Below, piece by piece: positions 35,185-46,070 of a DNA stretch of 64,000 bases (positions are counted from its first letter, which is position 1; each line of letters starts with the position of its first letter). The notes beneath the pieces are model-generated. The model made no database searches. It worked only from the letters and a program-made list of their open reading frames with translations, and was not told the DNA's origin. Position numbers and translations under genes: made by a program. Source of the stretch: an uncultured Kordia sp. (GTDB taxonomy: Bacteria; Bacteroidota; Bacteroidia; Flavobacteriales; Flavobacteriaceae); the NCBI RefSeq assembly GCF_947496985.1, contig NZ_CANMEZ010000005.1, positions 310,001 to 374,000 on the forward strand, given 5' to 3'.

Positions 35185-36003
35185 TTATAAGCTATTTATT
35201 GTTTTACGAATCTTAACTAAATTGGTTAATAAACCTTCCAAGTGATCTAAATGAAGCATATTAGCACCATCACTCTTTGCATTTGCAGGATCAAAATGTG
35301 TTTCAATAAACAATCCATCTACATTATTTACAACACCAGCACGTGCAATAGTTTCAATCATATCAGGTCGTCCGCCAGTAACTCCAGTCGATTGATTTGG
35401 TTGTTGTAATGAATGTGTAACATCTAAAACAGTTGGAGCAAACTGTTTCATGGTTGGAATTCCACGAAAATCAACAATCATATCTTGGTAACCAAACATA
35501 GTTCCTCTATCTGTAATCCATGCATTTTCATTTCCAGAGTCATGTACTTTTCTAACGGCATGTTGCATACTTTCAGGACTCATAAATTGCCCTTTCTTCA
35601 AATTTACAACTTTTCCTGTTTTCGCAGCAGCGACAACTAAATCTGTTTGACGAACCAAAAATGCAGGTATTTGTAACACATCTACATATTCGGCAGCTTT
35701 TGCAGCATCAGAAGCTTCATGAATATCTGTAACCGTTGGTACATCAAAAGTCTCAGAAACCTTTCTAAGGATCTTTAAAGCGCTTTCATCACCAATTCCA
35801 GTAAAACTATCTATTCTACTACGATTCGCTTTCTTAAAGCTTCCTTTAAAGACATATGGAATTTCTAAAGCATCCGTAATTTTAATTACTTTTTCGGCAA
35901 TACGCAAAGCCATTTCTTCACCTTCAATAGCACATGGACCAGCAAGTAAAAAGAAGTTATTAGAATCAGTATGTTTTATTTTTGGAATAGAACTCAGTTG
36001 CAT
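35185..36003 (-). CDS. kdsA: 3-deoxy-8-phosphooctulonate synthase
   Basis: The 272-residue protein condenses phosphoenolpyruvate and arabinose 5-phosphate to KDO 8-phosphate for lipopolysaccharide inner core. Visible motifs are LLAGPCAIEGEE, FKGSFKKANRSR, DRGTMFGYQDMIVDFR, DVTHSLQQPN and the metal-site segment FIETHFDPANAKSDG. Cys in AGPC, where the metal-independent enteric enzymes have Asn, indicates the metal-dependent class. It stands alone, convergent with the DUF1801 gene. Confidence 0.95.
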   Translation of the reverse strand: MQLSSIPKIKHTDSNNFFLLAGPCAIEGEEMALRIAEKVIKITDALEIPYVFKGSFKKANRSRIDSFTGIGDESALKILRKVSETFDVPTVTDIHEASDAAKAAEYVDVLQIPAFLVRQTDLVVAAAKTGKVVNLKKGQFMSPESMQHAVRKVHDSGNENAWITDRGTMFGYQDMIVDFRGIPTMKQFAPTVLDVTHSLQQPNQSTGVTGGRPDMIETIARAGVVNNVDGLFIETHFDPANAKSDGANMLHLDHLEGLLTNLVKIRKTINSL

Positions 36004-36108
36004 AAATTATAAATTTTGCACAAAGATACTGTAAATTTCAAAAGCAAAAAGGAAATCTACCTCTTGTAGCAAAAGTAGTTGAAAAACACGCAAAAGTTCG
36101 TTTATTTT

Positions 36109-36333
36109 TTATATTGGATCAAACTCTTCACAGCTAATGTGAACCAAAGCACATGCTTGATATTCAATAGGTAAAGAGTTATAATGAGCGCAGCTTCCAC
36201 AACCTTGGACTGGACCAAAGCAAACTGGACCATTATAGCTAGAACAATTTCCAATGAAACCTCCTAAAGTGTTTTGTTGTTGAGTTTTATTCAACTCTTT
36301 TATTCCGTTTATTTTTAAAATATTCTTTAACAT
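36109..36333 (-). CDS. Orphan GG-leader cysteine-rich peptide (74 aa)
   Basis: The peptide begins MLKNILKINGIKELNKTQQQ and the leader ends NTLGG. The 48-residue core contains six Cys (GNCS, PVCFG, GCGSC, YQACA, ISCEE), several Gly and few charges, and ends EFDPI. It differs from the Lys-rich leaders elsewhere in the window but has the double-glycine cleavage site and a Cys-rich core. It stands alone between kdsA and typA with no maturation or export genes beside it. Bacteriocin-like or signal peptide roles are both possible. Confidence 0.65.
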   Translation of the reverse strand: MLKNILKINGIKELNKTQQQNTLGGFIGNCSSYNGPVCFGPVQGCGSCAHYNSLPIEYQACALVHISCEEFDPI

Positions 36334-36556
36334 GGTAGGTGTTTTTATGATTAAAAATAGAATACTTAAAAGTAAAAAATCTGAAAACTAACGTCTTACG
36401 GGAATGCAATAAACATAGTATGATGAAAACGTAGATACATAAAATATGATGTAAATCTGCTAAAAAAAGGATTGTAAATAAATGTTCTAAAAGATTAATT
36501 AACAGAAAGATAACTTAAAAAATTGAAGAAAGTTACATTCTCTAACAAATAAACAG

Positions 36557-36564
36557 TACATTTG
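36557..36564 (+). promoter_or_regulatory. Candidate -7 element for typA
   Basis: TACATTTG matches TAnnTTTG, 24 bp before the typA start codon. A TTG-type -33 box at the usual spacing is not clear. Confidence 0.5.
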
Positions 36565-36588
36565 CACGCTTAAAAATAAGAGGTAACA

Positions 36589-38388
36589 ATGGCTTCAATA
36601 AAAAATATTGCAATTATTGCACACGTAGATCACGGGAAAACAACGTTAGTAGACAAGATTATGTATCACTGTCAACTATTTCGTGAAAATGAAAATACAG
36701 GAGATTTAATTCTTGATAACAACGATTTAGAACGTGAGCGTGGAATTACGATTACCTCTAAAAACGTTTCTGTAAACTACAAAGGAACTAAAATCAACAT
36801 TATTGATACACCAGGTCACGCCGATTTCGGAGGAGAAGTAGAACGTGTATTAAACATGGCTGACGGAGTTTTATTATTAGTAGATGCCTTTGAAGGACCA
36901 ATGCCGCAAACGCGTTTTGTTCTTCAAAAAGCTATTGACTTAGGATTAAAACCTTGTGTAGTTGTAAACAAAGTAGACAAAGAAAACTGTACGCCAGATG
37001 AAGTACACGAAAAAGTATTCGATTTAATGTTCGAATTAGGTGCAGAAGAATGGCAATTAGATTTTCCAACAGTATACGGTTCGGCTAAAAATAACTGGAT
37101 GTCTGACGATTGGAAAAATGAAACAGAAAATATAGAGCCTTTATTAGATATGGTAATGGAACACATTCCATCACCAGAATTTGAAGAAGGTAGCACACAA
37201 ATGTTAATTACTTCATTAGATTACTCTTCATTCACAGGACGTATCGCTATCGGACGTTTACAAAGAGGATCATTAAAAGAAGGAATGCAAGTAGCATTGG
37301 TAAAACGTGATAAAACGATTGTTAAATCTAGAATCAAAGAATTACACACATTTGAAGGTCTTGGACGTAAGAAAGTTTCTGAAATTCAAGTTGGAGATAT
37401 CTGTGCAATTGTTGGTTTAGAAGGATTTGACATTGGAGATACGATTGCAGATTTAGAAAATCCTGAAGGATTAAAAACTATTGCAATTGACGAGCCAACA
37501 ATGAGTATGTTATTTACAATTAACGATTCACCTTTCTTTGGAAAAGATGGAAAGTTTGTAACATCACGTCATATCAAAGATCGTTTAATGAAAGAGCTAG
37601 AAAAGAACTTAGCTTTACGTGTAAACGAAACAGATAGCGCAGATAAATTCATCGTATTTGGTAGAGGTGTACTTCACTTATCAGTATTGATTGAAACAAT
37701 GCGTAGAGAAGGATACGAATTGCAAATTGGTCAGCCACAGGTAATTATCAAGGAAATTGATGGTAAAAAATGTGAGCCAATTGAAGAATTAACAATCGAT
37801 TTACCAGAGCATGTTTCTGGAAAAGCGATAGAAATGGTTACCCTTCGTAAAGGTGAAATGTTAAGTATGGAAGCAAAAGGAGATCGTATGGTATGCGAAT
37901 TCTTAATTCCATCAAGAGGAATCATCGGATTACGTAATCAATTGTTAACAGCTACAGCTGGAGAAGCAATCATGGCACACAGGTACAAAGAATACCAACC
38001 ATTACGTGGTGGAATTCCAGAACGTCAAAATGGTTCATTAGTATCTATGGAAAAAGGAACAGCAATTCCATATTCAATTGATAAATTACAAGACAGAGGA
38101 AAATTCTTTGTTGATCCAGGAGAAGATATCTATGAAGGACAAGTAATTGGAGAAAACTCTCGTAGAGACGACATGACAGTTAACGTTACTAAAACGAAAA
38201 AACTATCAAACGTACGTTCTTCAGGAGCAGATGACAAAGCAAAAATTGTTCCTGCAATCAAATTTTCTTTGGAAGAAGCATTAGAATACATCCAGAAAGA
38301 TGAATATGTAGAAGTAACACCAAACTTCTTACGTTTACGAAAAGTACACTTAACAGAAGTGGAAAGAAAACGTAACAAGATCATCTAA
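36589..38388 (+). CDS. typA: Ribosome-associated GTPase TypA/BipA
   Basis: The 599-residue translational GTPase has G1 [10 protein letters not shown] (residues 11-20), the switch I threonine in [13 protein letters not shown]3 [15 protein letters not shown]4 NKVDKEN, and the family-specific C-terminal domain ([20 protein letters not shown]). TypA/BipA binds the ribosome and aids 50S assembly and stress adaptation. Length and domain order are complete. It is followed by a strong terminator. Confidence 0.97.
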   Translation: MASIKNIAIIAHVDHGKTTLVDKIMYHCQLFRENENTGDLILDNNDLERERGITITSKNVSVNYKGTKINIIDTPGHADFGGEVERVLNMADGVLLLVDAFEGPMPQTRFVLQKAIDLGLKPCVVVNKVDKENCTPDEVHEKVFDLMFELGAEEWQLDFPTVYGSAKNNWMSDDWKNETENIEPLLDMVMEHIPSPEFEEGSTQMLITSLDYSSFTGRIAIGRLQRGSLKEGMQVALVKRDKTIVKSRIKELHTFEGLGRKKVSEIQVGDICAIVGLEGFDIGDTIADLENPEGLKTIAIDEPTMSMLFTINDSPFFGKDGKFVTSRHIKDRLMKELEKNLALRVNETDSADKFIVFGRGVLHLSVLIETMRREGYELQIGQPQVIIKEIDGKKCEPIEELTIDLPEHVSGKAIEMVTLRKGEMLSMEAKGDRMVCEFLIPSRGIIGLRNQLLTATAGEAIMAHRYKEYQPLRGGIPERQNGSLVSMEKGTAIPYSIDKLQDRGKFFVDPGEDIYEGQVIGENSRRDDMTVNVTKTKKLSNVRSSGADDKAKIVPAIKFSLEEALEYIQKDEYVEVTPNFLRLRKVHLTEVERKRNKII

Positions 38389-38406
38389 AAAATACGATTC
38401 ACATCG

Positions 38407-38446
38407 AAAAAAAGGTTTCATTGTTACGCAGTGAAACCTTTTTTAT
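38407..38446 (+). terminator. Terminator after typA
   Basis: Arms AAAAAAGGTTTCA and TGAAACCTTTTTT, with extra pairs in the loop (TTG/CAG), flank a TTACG loop and end in T. Confidence 0.85.
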
Positions 38447-38510
38447 GTAGTGTACATAGCGAATACCAATTTTTGAATCTTTTAATTTTTCAATCTTTAA
38501 ATTAAATAAC

Positions 38511-38759
38511 ATGGAAATACTAGGAATCACAGGAACAGAATTAATAGGATATTTAGCATCACTGGCAGTATTGATATCATTCACAATGAAAGACTTAAAA
38601 AATCTTCGAATGATCAATGCAGTTGGATGTCTACTATTTGTACTGTATGGATTTTTAATGCCTACATTACGTGTTGGTTTGCCAATTATTATCACAAATT
38701 TTGCCATCTTAGGAATCAATATCTACCATTTGACAGCGCGTAAAAAAGAGGGAATATGA
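38511..38759 (+). CDS. Small YgjV/SemiSWEET-like membrane protein
   Basis: This 82-residue protein has three transmembrane segments (LIGYLASLAVLISFTM, INAVGCLLFVLYGFLM, IIITNFAILGINIYHL). The pattern of a three-helix half-barrel with KDLKNLRMINAVGCLLF resembles YgjV-like or SemiSWEET proteins. Transport of a small sugar-like solute is possible but unproven. It is free-standing between typA and the polysaccharide locus. Confidence 0.65.
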   Translation: MEILGITGTELIGYLASLAVLISFTMKDLKNLRMINAVGCLLFVLYGFLMPTLRVGLPIIITNFAILGINIYHLTARKKEGI

Positions 38760-38820
38760 TATTTAAAATATATTAAATTATTAAAATTCTATTTTCTATC
38801 TTTACCGAAATATCAAAAAT

Positions 38821-39033
38821 ATGCACTTTCTTTATTTTGACGCAGGATTAGGAGCTATGCTGGTTCAGGCACTTGTAGCTATTGTTGCTGGTGTTGTATT
38901 ATTTTCTAAAAATGTAATGTTTAAAATAAAAACCATTTTTGGTTTGCATAAAAATACGTCTGATCAAGATGTATTTGATGATATTAATATAGATGATTCT
39001 CAGATAGAAAACCCATCGAAAGATGACAAATAA
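38821..39033 (+). CDS. Small membrane protein at the head of the polysaccharide locus
   Basis: The 70-residue protein has one hydrophobic segment (AMLVQALVAIVAGVVLFS) followed by an acidic Asp-rich tail (DVFDDINIDDSQIENPSKDD). A TATCTTTA element lies at 38797-38804, close before the start. It overlaps the methyltransferase gene by 11 bp, which implies translational coupling and a link with surface polysaccharide assembly. Function unknown. Confidence 0.7.
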   Translation: MHFLYFDAGLGAMLVQALVAIVAGVVLFSKNVMFKIKTIFGLHKNTSDQDVFDDINIDDSQIENPSKDDK

Positions 39034-40408
39034 TTTGCGACATGATTCTTCATATCGTGATCCTAGCGGGCATGTATTTGTAGAAAATAATACAATCAAA
39101 CGCGTTATATTTCCGAGTTATTTTCCACAATATAACAAACTTAAAAATTCTGGTTTCTTTGAAAAAGCATTTCAGCACAAGCTGTTAATTTCGCATGAAG
39201 AACTCCAAAATACAGAAACTGAAATATATATTCAGCCTGAGCAAATTCCGTTCATAACCTATCCGTACGAATGGAGTTTTCAGCAATATAAAGAAGCAGC
39301 TTTATTAACTTTAAAACTGCAAAAATATGCATTACAAAATGGTTTTTCTTTAAAAGACGCAACAGCATATAATGTTGCTTTTTACAAAGGAAATGCCATC
39401 TTTATAGATACGCTTTCGCTAGACTTTTATCAAGAAAATACACCTTGGCGAGCGTACAAACAATTCATTACACACTTTTTAGGACCTTTACTATTATCAA
39501 AATATCACGGTGCAGAATTCCTAAAAACAATGTCGAATTTCATAGATGGAATTCCATTAAAAATGATAGCTTCCTTGTTGCCAAAAAGCACAAAACTCAA
39601 TCCGTTTTTATATACCAATATTCACTTATTGGCAAAATATGAAAACAAGCATCAAGAAGAAGATGTAAAAGCTACAAAACAAGCTTCTTTATCCCAAAAA
39701 GGCTTGTTTAATATTATTGATAGTTTATATAATTACATAAAAAAACTACAACTTAAAGAACAATCGGAATGGGGAAATTATTACCAAAAAACGAACTATT
39801 CAGATAAAGCATTTACGCAAAAATCTAAGATAATAAATAATTGGATTCAACAACTAAATGCAAAAACTGTAATTGATGTTGGTGGAAATGATGGAACATT
39901 TGTACGTGAAATTAATTCCAAAATTGACCTTGCCTTGGTAGGTGATATTGATAACAATGCGGTAGATCAAAATTACTATGCGGTTAAGAAAAACAAGGAA
40001 ACAAACATGTTGCCTTTTGTCATAGATTTACTAAATCCATCAGCAAGTATCGGTTTTCAAAATACAGAACGTTTCTCGTTTGTAAAACGAGTAAAAGAAT
40101 TCAAACCAGATGCAACATTGGCATTAGCGTTAATTCATCACTTATCTTTAACTGGAAACGTACCTTTTGAAAACTCAGCAGCATTCTTTGCTTCTTTTTC
40201 AGGACATTTAATCATTGAATTTCCAAAACGAAACGATTCGTACGCAACACGTTTGCTAAACGCAAAAGCTGAATTCAAGGATCAATTTGGACATTACAAT
40301 CTGGAGAATTTTGAAAAAACCTATACAAACCATTTTCAACTAGTAGACAAAAAAGAAATTCCAGATTCGGAACGTGTATTATACTTATTAAAAAATAAAA
40401 ATGCTTAA
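39023..40408 (+). CDS. SAM-dependent methyltransferase, NoeA-like
   Basis: This 461-residue protein has a large N-terminal region with SFQQYKEAALLTLKLQKYAL and a Rossmann methyltransferase domain near residue 283 (TVIDVGGNDGTFVREI, then LALVGDIDNNAVDQNYY). The acidic residue after the glycine motif fits SAM binding. It resembles the NoeA-type proteins of polysaccharide or nodulation loci. It overlaps the next gene by 8 bp, and probably methylates a sugar or lipid carrier intermediate. Confidence 0.75.
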   Translation: MTNNLRHDSSYRDPSGHVFVENNTIKRVIFPSYFPQYNKLKNSGFFEKAFQHKLLISHEELQNTETEIYIQPEQIPFITYPYEWSFQQYKEAALLTLKLQKYALQNGFSLKDATAYNVAFYKGNAIFIDTLSLDFYQENTPWRAYKQFITHFLGPLLLSKYHGAEFLKTMSNFIDGIPLKMIASLLPKSTKLNPFLYTNIHLLAKYENKHQEEDVKATKQASLSQKGLFNIIDSLYNYIKKLQLKEQSEWGNYYQKTNYSDKAFTQKSKIINNWIQQLNAKTVIDVGGNDGTFVREINSKIDLALVGDIDNNAVDQNYYAVKKNKETNMLPFVIDLLNPSASIGFQNTERFSFVKRVKEFKPDATLALALIHHLSLTGNVPFENSAAFFASFSGHLIIEFPKRNDSYATRLLNAKAEFKDQFGHYNLENFEKTYTNHFQLVDKKEIPDSERVLYLLKNKNA

Positions 40409-41897
40409 TCGTCTAAGAAATTCAATCCAAGAATATATAAGTAATAACAAGCAATATCCTATCATTGCAGCCATTGCTTCCGGATTGTATTCTTTAATTT
40501 ACACCTACGATTCTAATTTTAACTTAGTCAATTCATTATTCCAATTCTGTCTCATTGTTGGTTTGTATATAGTATTACCGGTTGTAGTATTTATAATCTC
40601 AAAAAAAATAGTAGACAAAATCAAAGGATTAAAAAAGTATCAAGTTTTTTTAATTCCGATCTTAAATGCTTCCTTCTTTACTCTTTTCCTTGCGGGAAGA
40701 ATTTTTGGATTTCATCATCGTAAAAGAATACTACTTTGTATTATCATTTTTGTATTAATTGCGATGCTTCTTCGTAAGCATTACAAAAAAATAATTGTCG
40801 TACAATACCTTGCTGCCTTAGTGGCTTTTATAAATCTAGCGCCATTACTACTCAACTATATTACGCATTCCAATGCATGGTTGGAACAGCCAGATAATAT
40901 AACAGAAACGACTTTTACAAAACATCCGAACATATACATCATTCAACCCGATGGATATTTGAATTTCTCTGAGTTAGGTAAAGGATATTATAAATTTGAC
41001 AACTCAGATTTTGACAGATATTTAGCTGAGAAAAACTTTAAAGTATACAATAATTATAGAAGTAATTACGCATCTACAGTATTATCAAACAGTTCTATGT
41101 TTGCGATGAAACATCATTACATAAAAAATGGAGAAAGCAAAAATGGAATCTTTGGTGCTAGAAAAATTGTAGCGGGAGATAATCCTGTAATTTCTACCTT
41201 AAAAATGAATGAGTACAAAACATTCTTTTTTATGGAATATCCATATTTGCTTTTAAATAGACCGCAATTATTATATGATGAATGTAACATAAAAGACAGT
41301 GAAATTCCGTTGTTAGGAATGGGCGCTTTTAATAAAAGTTACGAATTAATAGAGCCGTTAAAAGAAGCAATTAAAACGAATAAAAAAACACATAATTTTT
41401 ACTTTATAGAAAAAATTGCGCCAGGTCATATTGTTACTAAAAAAACATTTTCTTCGGGCATAGAAGGAGAAAAAGAAAAATACATAACCAAGCTTAAAAT
41501 GGCAAATGAATGGCTAGTTGAAACTATAGAAGTAATCACTCAAAATGACCCGAATAGTTTAATTGTCATTACTGCAGATCACGGTGGTTATGTAGGAATG
41601 GAATACACGAAACAGATAGAAACCAAACTAACAGATAGAGATTTAATTTACTCGGCATTTTCATCTGCATTGGCAATAAAATGGCCGAATAATAATGCTC
41701 CTTCATATGATTCAAAATTAAAAACACCTGTCAATCTATTTAGAACATTGTTTGCTTATTTAGGAGAGAATGAAGATTTACTGCAACATTTACAAGAAGA
41801 TACAAGCTATTCTAAAATAATTGACAAAGCCCCAAAAGGAATATATCAATACATTGATAACGAAGGAAATATTGTTTTTAAGAAAGTAGAGAAGTAG
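40401..41897 (+). CDS. Membrane sulfatase/phosphatase-superfamily protein
   Basis: The 498-residue protein has about five N-terminal transmembrane helices (residues 15-150) and an extracytoplasmic alkaline-phosphatase-superfamily domain. Metal-site signatures are NIYIIQPDGYLNFSELGKG (near 175) and VITADHGGYVGMEYT (near 390). The position where a catalytic Thr/Ser would lie reads NYASTVLSNSSMF. The family includes lipoteichoic-acid-synthase-like and phosphoglycerol transferases. In this locus it probably modifies surface polysaccharide. Confidence 0.75.
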   Translation: MLNRLRNSIQEYISNNKQYPIIAAIASGLYSLIYTYDSNFNLVNSLFQFCLIVGLYIVLPVVVFIISKKIVDKIKGLKKYQVFLIPILNASFFTLFLAGRIFGFHHRKRILLCIIIFVLIAMLLRKHYKKIIVVQYLAALVAFINLAPLLLNYITHSNAWLEQPDNITETTFTKHPNIYIIQPDGYLNFSELGKGYYKFDNSDFDRYLAEKNFKVYNNYRSNYASTVLSNSSMFAMKHHYIKNGESKNGIFGARKIVAGDNPVISTLKMNEYKTFFFMEYPYLLLNRPQLLYDECNIKDSEIPLLGMGAFNKSYELIEPLKEAIKTNKKTHNFYFIEKIAPGHIVTKKTFSSGIEGEKEKYITKLKMANEWLVETIEVITQNDPNSLIVITADHGGYVGMEYTKQIETKLTDRDLIYSAFSSALAIKWPNNNAPSYDSKLKTPVNLFRTLFAYLGENEDLLQHLQEDTSYSKIIDKAPKGIYQYIDNEGNIVFKKVEK

Positions 41898-42065
41898 TTT
41901 TTTCTTTTAATTTATCAATTTCATAATGCTTGTATTATATTCAATATAATTTACTAGGATAGAGGTAGAAAACTGAGAACTGTAACTGAAAATCAACTTT
42001 TTCATACTACAACTACCAAACTCCCGTTAAAATTAGTAAATTCACTTTTTCTAAACACAACCTGA

Positions 42066-43007
42066 ATTTACACACTAACTAAATATACAGCCGAACACAA
42101 AACGCTTTGGGATACCTTTGTCACAACAGCAAAAAATAGTTCATTTTTATTCTATCGTGACTTTATGGAATATCATAAAGATCGATTTGAAGATCATTCT
42201 TTGGTACTTTTTAAAAAAGAAAAGCCAATTGCTTTGTTTCCAGCAAACCTTCGTGAAAAGATATTGTACTCGCATCAAGGATTAACATTTGGTGGTTTGA
42301 TTCTATCTAAAAAAAGTGGCGCGCATGAAGTGAATGAATTGTTACAAACTGTGATCAATTATGCGAAAGTGAATAACTTTTTAGAAATCATACTCAAGTC
42401 AATTCCAGGAATCTATTATGAAAAAAATGGAGACGAATTGAATTATTTTACTTCAAAGCAAGGAGATTTAATCGATCGAAATCTGGTATTAGCAATAGAT
42501 TATGGGAAACCTGTAAACATTCATAAAACAAAGCGTAAGCATTACGAAAAAAATTATAGTTTGGGCTTTGAAATTGAAGAAACTTCAAGTCTTTCTGAAT
42601 TTTGGAATGATGTTTTAATGCCAAAACTAGATGAAAAATATAGCGCAAAACCTGTGCATTCGTTAGCCGAAATCATCAAATTGCAAACACATTTTCCATC
42701 AAATATCATACAATACAACCTAAAGCTAGATGGAGAAATCTTAGCAGGAATCACGATATTCACACATAAAAAAGTAGTAAAATCGCAATATGGTGCAACT
42801 ACTGAAAAGGGAGAATCGCTACGTGCGTTGGAATATCTATTTATGTATTTGATAGAAAAGTTCAAAGAAGAAGAAATGCACTATTTTAGCATGGGAACGG
42901 TGGATGCAAACAATGAACATGGTTACAATGTAGGTTTGTTGAAACAAAAAGAAGAACTTGGTTGTGTATGTTTTACACAAGACATTTATAAAATTCCGAT
43001 TGCATGA
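42066..43007 (+). CDS. GNAT/FemAB-like acetyltransferase, probable ATT start
   Basis: The ATG at 42165 gives 280 residues, but the frame is open for 33 more codons back to a TGA at 42063-42065. The first codon after it is ATT, giving [18 protein letters not shown] and then [19 protein letters not shown], which is what I expect as the N-terminus of this family. I infer start at a non-standard ATT (42066), or an ATG lost by mutation. The rest has [20 protein letters not shown] and a GNAT-like C-terminal fold ending in [16 protein letters not shown]. It lies directly before an FdtB-type aminotransferase gene (4-bp overlap), so it may N-acylate the amino sugar. Confidence 0.65.
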   Translation: MYTLTKYTAEHKTLWDTFVTTAKNSSFLFYRDFMEYHKDRFEDHSLVLFKKEKPIALFPANLREKILYSHQGLTFGGLILSKKSGAHEVNELLQTVINYAKVNNFLEIILKSIPGIYYEKNGDELNYFTSKQGDLIDRNLVLAIDYGKPVNIHKTKRKHYEKNYSLGFEIEETSSLSEFWNDVLMPKLDEKYSAKPVHSLAEIIKLQTHFPSNIIQYNLKLDGEILAGITIFTHKKVVKSQYGATTEKGESLRALEYLFMYLIEKFKEEEMHYFSMGTVDANNEHGYNVGLLKQKEELGCVCFTQDIYKIPIA

Positions 43008-44107
43008 TAAAATTTCTCGATTTACATACACTCAACGCACGATTTGAAACTGAGTTTCAAGAAGTATTCAAGAAGTTTTTAGATTCTGGTTATTACGTGT
43101 TGGGAAACAATGTAAGATCATTTGAAAAGTCATATGCTGAGTATTGTGACACCAACTATTGTGTTGGAGTTAGCAATGGATTGGATGCGTTAATTTTAAT
43201 TTTAGAAGCATATAAAGTCTTAGGTAAACTACAAGAAGGAGATGAAGTAATCGTGCCTGCAAATACATACATTGCGAGTATCTTAGGAATCACTAAAGCA
43301 GGATTGAAACCTGTATTAGTAGAGCCTGATTTGAACACGTTCAATATTGATCCAACAAAAATAGAAGCAGCGATTACACCAAAAACGAAAGCAATTTTGG
43401 TAGTTCATTTATATGGACAACTGGTTGAAATGACTACGATTTATGAGATTGCAAAAAAGCATAATTTATTGTTGATGGAAGATGCTGCACAAGCACATGG
43501 AGCTAAAAATGCAAACGATAAAAAAGCAGGAAACTTAAGTGATGCGGCAGGTTTTAGTTTTTATCCAACCAAAAATTTAGGTGCGTTAGGTGAAGCTGGA
43601 GCAGTAACTACAAATGATGAGAAACTAGCTGAAATCATTACGAAACTGCGGAATTATGGTAGTTCTTCAAAATATGTAAACCAATATAAAGGAGTTAACA
43701 ATCGATTGGATGAAATTCAGGCTGCTTTTTTAAATGTAAAATTGCCACACGTAGATGCGGATAATGAAATCAGAAGGCAGATTGCAAAGCGTTATATAAA
43801 CGAAATCAACAATCCGATACTCATCTTGCCAAACTATAAAAATGACGACTCACATGTGTTTCATCAATTTGTGGTACGAACCGAAAATCGAAATAAATTA
43901 CAAGTATATCTAACTGAAAACAACATAGGAACTTTAATTCATTACGAAACGCCACCACACAAGCAGGAAGCTTATAAAGAGTGGAATCAACGTAGTTTTC
44001 CGATTACTGAAAAAATTCATGTAGAATGTTTGAGTTTACCAATCAATCCAATTTTGAAAACTGCTGAAATTGATGAAATTATTACTGTTTTAAACAAATA
44101 TTCTTGA
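43004..44107 (+). CDS. DegT/DnrJ/EryC1 aminotransferase, FdtB/QdtB-like
   Basis: This 367-residue PLP enzyme has [46 protein letters not shown], the Schiff-base Lys in [15 protein letters not shown], and [12 protein letters not shown]. The combination matches dTDP-3-oxo-6-deoxyhexose 3-aminotransferases (FdtB/QdtB). A FdtA-type isomerase is encoded at 49794, so the pair would make a dTDP-3-amino-3,6-dideoxyhexose for the polysaccharide. It overlaps both flanking genes by 4 bp. Confidence 0.88.
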   Translation: MIKFLDLHTLNARFETEFQEVFKKFLDSGYYVLGNNVRSFEKSYAEYCDTNYCVGVSNGLDALILILEAYKVLGKLQEGDEVIVPANTYIASILGITKAGLKPVLVEPDLNTFNIDPTKIEAAITPKTKAILVVHLYGQLVEMTTIYEIAKKHNLLLMEDAAQAHGAKNANDKKAGNLSDAAGFSFYPTKNLGALGEAGAVTTNDEKLAEIITKLRNYGSSSKYVNQYKGVNNRLDEIQAAFLNVKLPHVDADNEIRRQIAKRYINEINNPILILPNYKNDDSHVFHQFVVRTENRNKLQVYLTENNIGTLIHYETPPHKQEAYKEWNQRSFPITEKIHVECLSLPINPILKTAEIDEIITVLNKYS

Positions 44108-45405
44108 ACAAGTTAAAAAAGCATATTGCAAATAATTTACTATTGAAAATCACTTCCTTCAATAGCATTGCAATATTAATTAATGTACTTGTTGGTGTAT
44201 TAACTTCTAAAGCGTTAGCCGAATTTGTGGGAACAAAAGGAATGGCTTCCGTAGGAAATATGCGCGATTTTCTAAAAACAATTTATGCATTGGCAACTTT
44301 CGGAATCAGTGCGGGAATCATAAAATATACAGCCGAACATAAAAATGATCAATCGGAACTTCAAAAAGTATTATCTACGGCTTTATGTATCATTTTTGTT
44401 GCAACACTAATCGTGTCAACATTACTATTTTTTGGAGCAAACTATTGGAATGAACTTATTTTTAAAGGAAAAGAATTTAGTTACATCTTTAAAATTCTTG
44501 CGCTCGTTTTACCATTATACGCGATAAATGTATTGTGTTTAGGAATCATTAATGGATTTAAAAAGTACAAGAAATTCATCATCTTGAATATTGTTGGATA
44601 TCTAGTAAATTTAGTGTTTACGGTATGTTTAATGTGGAAATTTGCATTAGATGGAGCATTAATTTCGTTAAGTATTGTGCCTTCTATTTTGCTAGTTTTT
44701 AGCTTGATATTACTATACAGAGAACGAATTTTATTACCAACAACATTTACGGTAAATGCATTTTCAAAAGCATATGTAAAAAAATACCTGTCGTATACAT
44801 TAATGGCAGTTATTTCAGCGTTTATTTTTCCAATTATATATGTATTTGTTCGAAATCATATTATTGAAACTATAGGCGAAGATGCAGCGGGTTATTGGGA
44901 AGCAATGCAGCGAATTTCTAATCAATACTTGATATTTGTTACGTCTTTGTTGACATTGTATGTATTGCCAAAACTTTCTGAAAACAAAACGATTACAGGT
45001 TTTAGAACTATTGTTTTTAATTTCTATAAAACCATTTTGCCAATTTTCACCATTGGACTTATTGTCATTTATTTCTTACGAATTTGGGTCATTCAATTTA
45101 TTTATAATGAAGACTTTTTACCAACTGAAAGTTTATTCTTTTGGCAACTATTAGGTGATTTTTTTAAAGTAATATCACTCGTAATAGCGTATCAATTATA
45201 TGCTAAAAAAATGCTCGGATATTATCTTTTTGTGGAAATCAGTTCATTAGTTTTATTCTATTCATTAAGTATTTATTTTACCAATCAAGTTGGTATAGAA
45301 GGTGTTGTGATGGCGCATTGTGCACGAAGTTTTGTTGCATTACTATTATTAGTACTCATTTTTAGAAAATCGTTATTTGGCAAACTTCCTGTGTCCAAAT
45401 CTTAA
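44104..45405 (+). CDS. O-antigen translocase (Wzx-type flippase)
   Basis: The 433-residue protein has about twelve hydrophobic helices and begins at TTG, overlapping the TGA of the aminotransferase gene. The N-terminus includes [19 protein letters not shown] and [16 protein letters not shown], typical of the Wzx/RfbX O-antigen translocase subgroup in Bacteroidota. It flips lipid-linked repeat units across the inner membrane. No polymerase (Wzy) is obvious nearby. Confidence 0.88.
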   Translation: MNKLKKHIANNLLLKITSFNSIAILINVLVGVLTSKALAEFVGTKGMASVGNMRDFLKTIYALATFGISAGIIKYTAEHKNDQSELQKVLSTALCIIFVATLIVSTLLFFGANYWNELIFKGKEFSYIFKILALVLPLYAINVLCLGIINGFKKYKKFIILNIVGYLVNLVFTVCLMWKFALDGALISLSIVPSILLVFSLILLYRERILLPTTFTVNAFSKAYVKKYLSYTLMAVISAFIFPIIYVFVRNHIIETIGEDAAGYWEAMQRISNQYLIFVTSLLTLYVLPKLSENKTITGFRTIVFNFYKTILPIFTIGLIVIYFLRIWVIQFIYNEDFLPTESLFFWQLLGDFFKVISLVIAYQLYAKKMLGYYLFVEISSLVLFYSLSIYFTNQVGIEGVVMAHCARSFVALLLLVLIFRKSLFGKLPVSKS

Positions 45406-45466
45406 TTATTGAGTAAAATTCATCAAGAAAAAGTATAGCTAAACGAAAAAGTGTATTTTTGGAACA

Positions 45467-46030
45467 ATGAAGCAATTGCTAAAACATATTTTATTGCGTT
45501 GGAGAGTGCGGAAATATAAATTTCTAAGTACAATTTCCAACAAAAAAGGAAAACCCATATATGTACAACCTCTATTGTTAGAAGGAAATGGAACGATATA
45601 TTTTGGGCATAATGCATGTTTCGGAATCTATAGATCGCCTTATTTAATGAGTGGATACGGATATGTAGAGGCGCGAGGAAAGCAAGCTGAAATTCACTTT
45701 GGTGAATATGTCGCAATCAACAATTCATGTGTGATAACAGCTGAAAAGAAAATTACGATTTCAAAAAATACAGTTATTGGTTATAATTGTCATATTAGTG
45801 ATAGCTCTTTTCATAACTTAGCTATAGATAAACGTCATGAAACTGATCCTGATCCACAAGAAGTTTTTATTGATGAAAATGTATTTATAGGAAATAATGT
45901 TACGATTCTAAAAGGTGTTACACTTGGAAAAAATGTTGTTGTTGGAAGCGCGGCCGTAGTGACAAAAAGTTTTCCTGATAATGTTATTATTGCTGGAGTT
46001 CCTGCTAAAATAGTTAGTGAAATCTCATAA
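45467..46030 (+). CDS. Left-handed beta-helix acyltransferase
   Basis: This 187-residue protein has hexapeptide repeats through residues 60-175 (for example ITISKNTVIGYNCHISDSSF and VFIGNNVTILKGVTLGKNV) and the catalytic-type His in the DSSFHNL segment. The C-terminal IIAGVPAKIV signature fits maltose/galactoside O-acetyltransferase (WcaF-like) enzymes. It follows the flippase gene and probably O- or N-acetylates a sugar of the polysaccharide. Confidence 0.85.
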   Translation: MKQLLKHILLRWRVRKYKFLSTISNKKGKPIYVQPLLLEGNGTIYFGHNACFGIYRSPYLMSGYGYVEARGKQAEIHFGEYVAINNSCVITAEKKITISKNTVIGYNCHISDSSFHNLAIDKRHETDPDPQEVFIDENVFIGNNVTILKGVTLGKNVVVGSAAVVTKSFPDNVIIAGVPAKIVSEIS

Positions 46031-46070
46031 AACCTTTTTCAAATCTTTGTATATTTAAACTAAAAAAGCA

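Noticed and set aside
42081-44346. The words KYTAEHK in both the acetyltransferase and the flippase, with about 17 identical bases
   Set aside because: Single short match without extension on either side; chance similarity is the simplest explanation.
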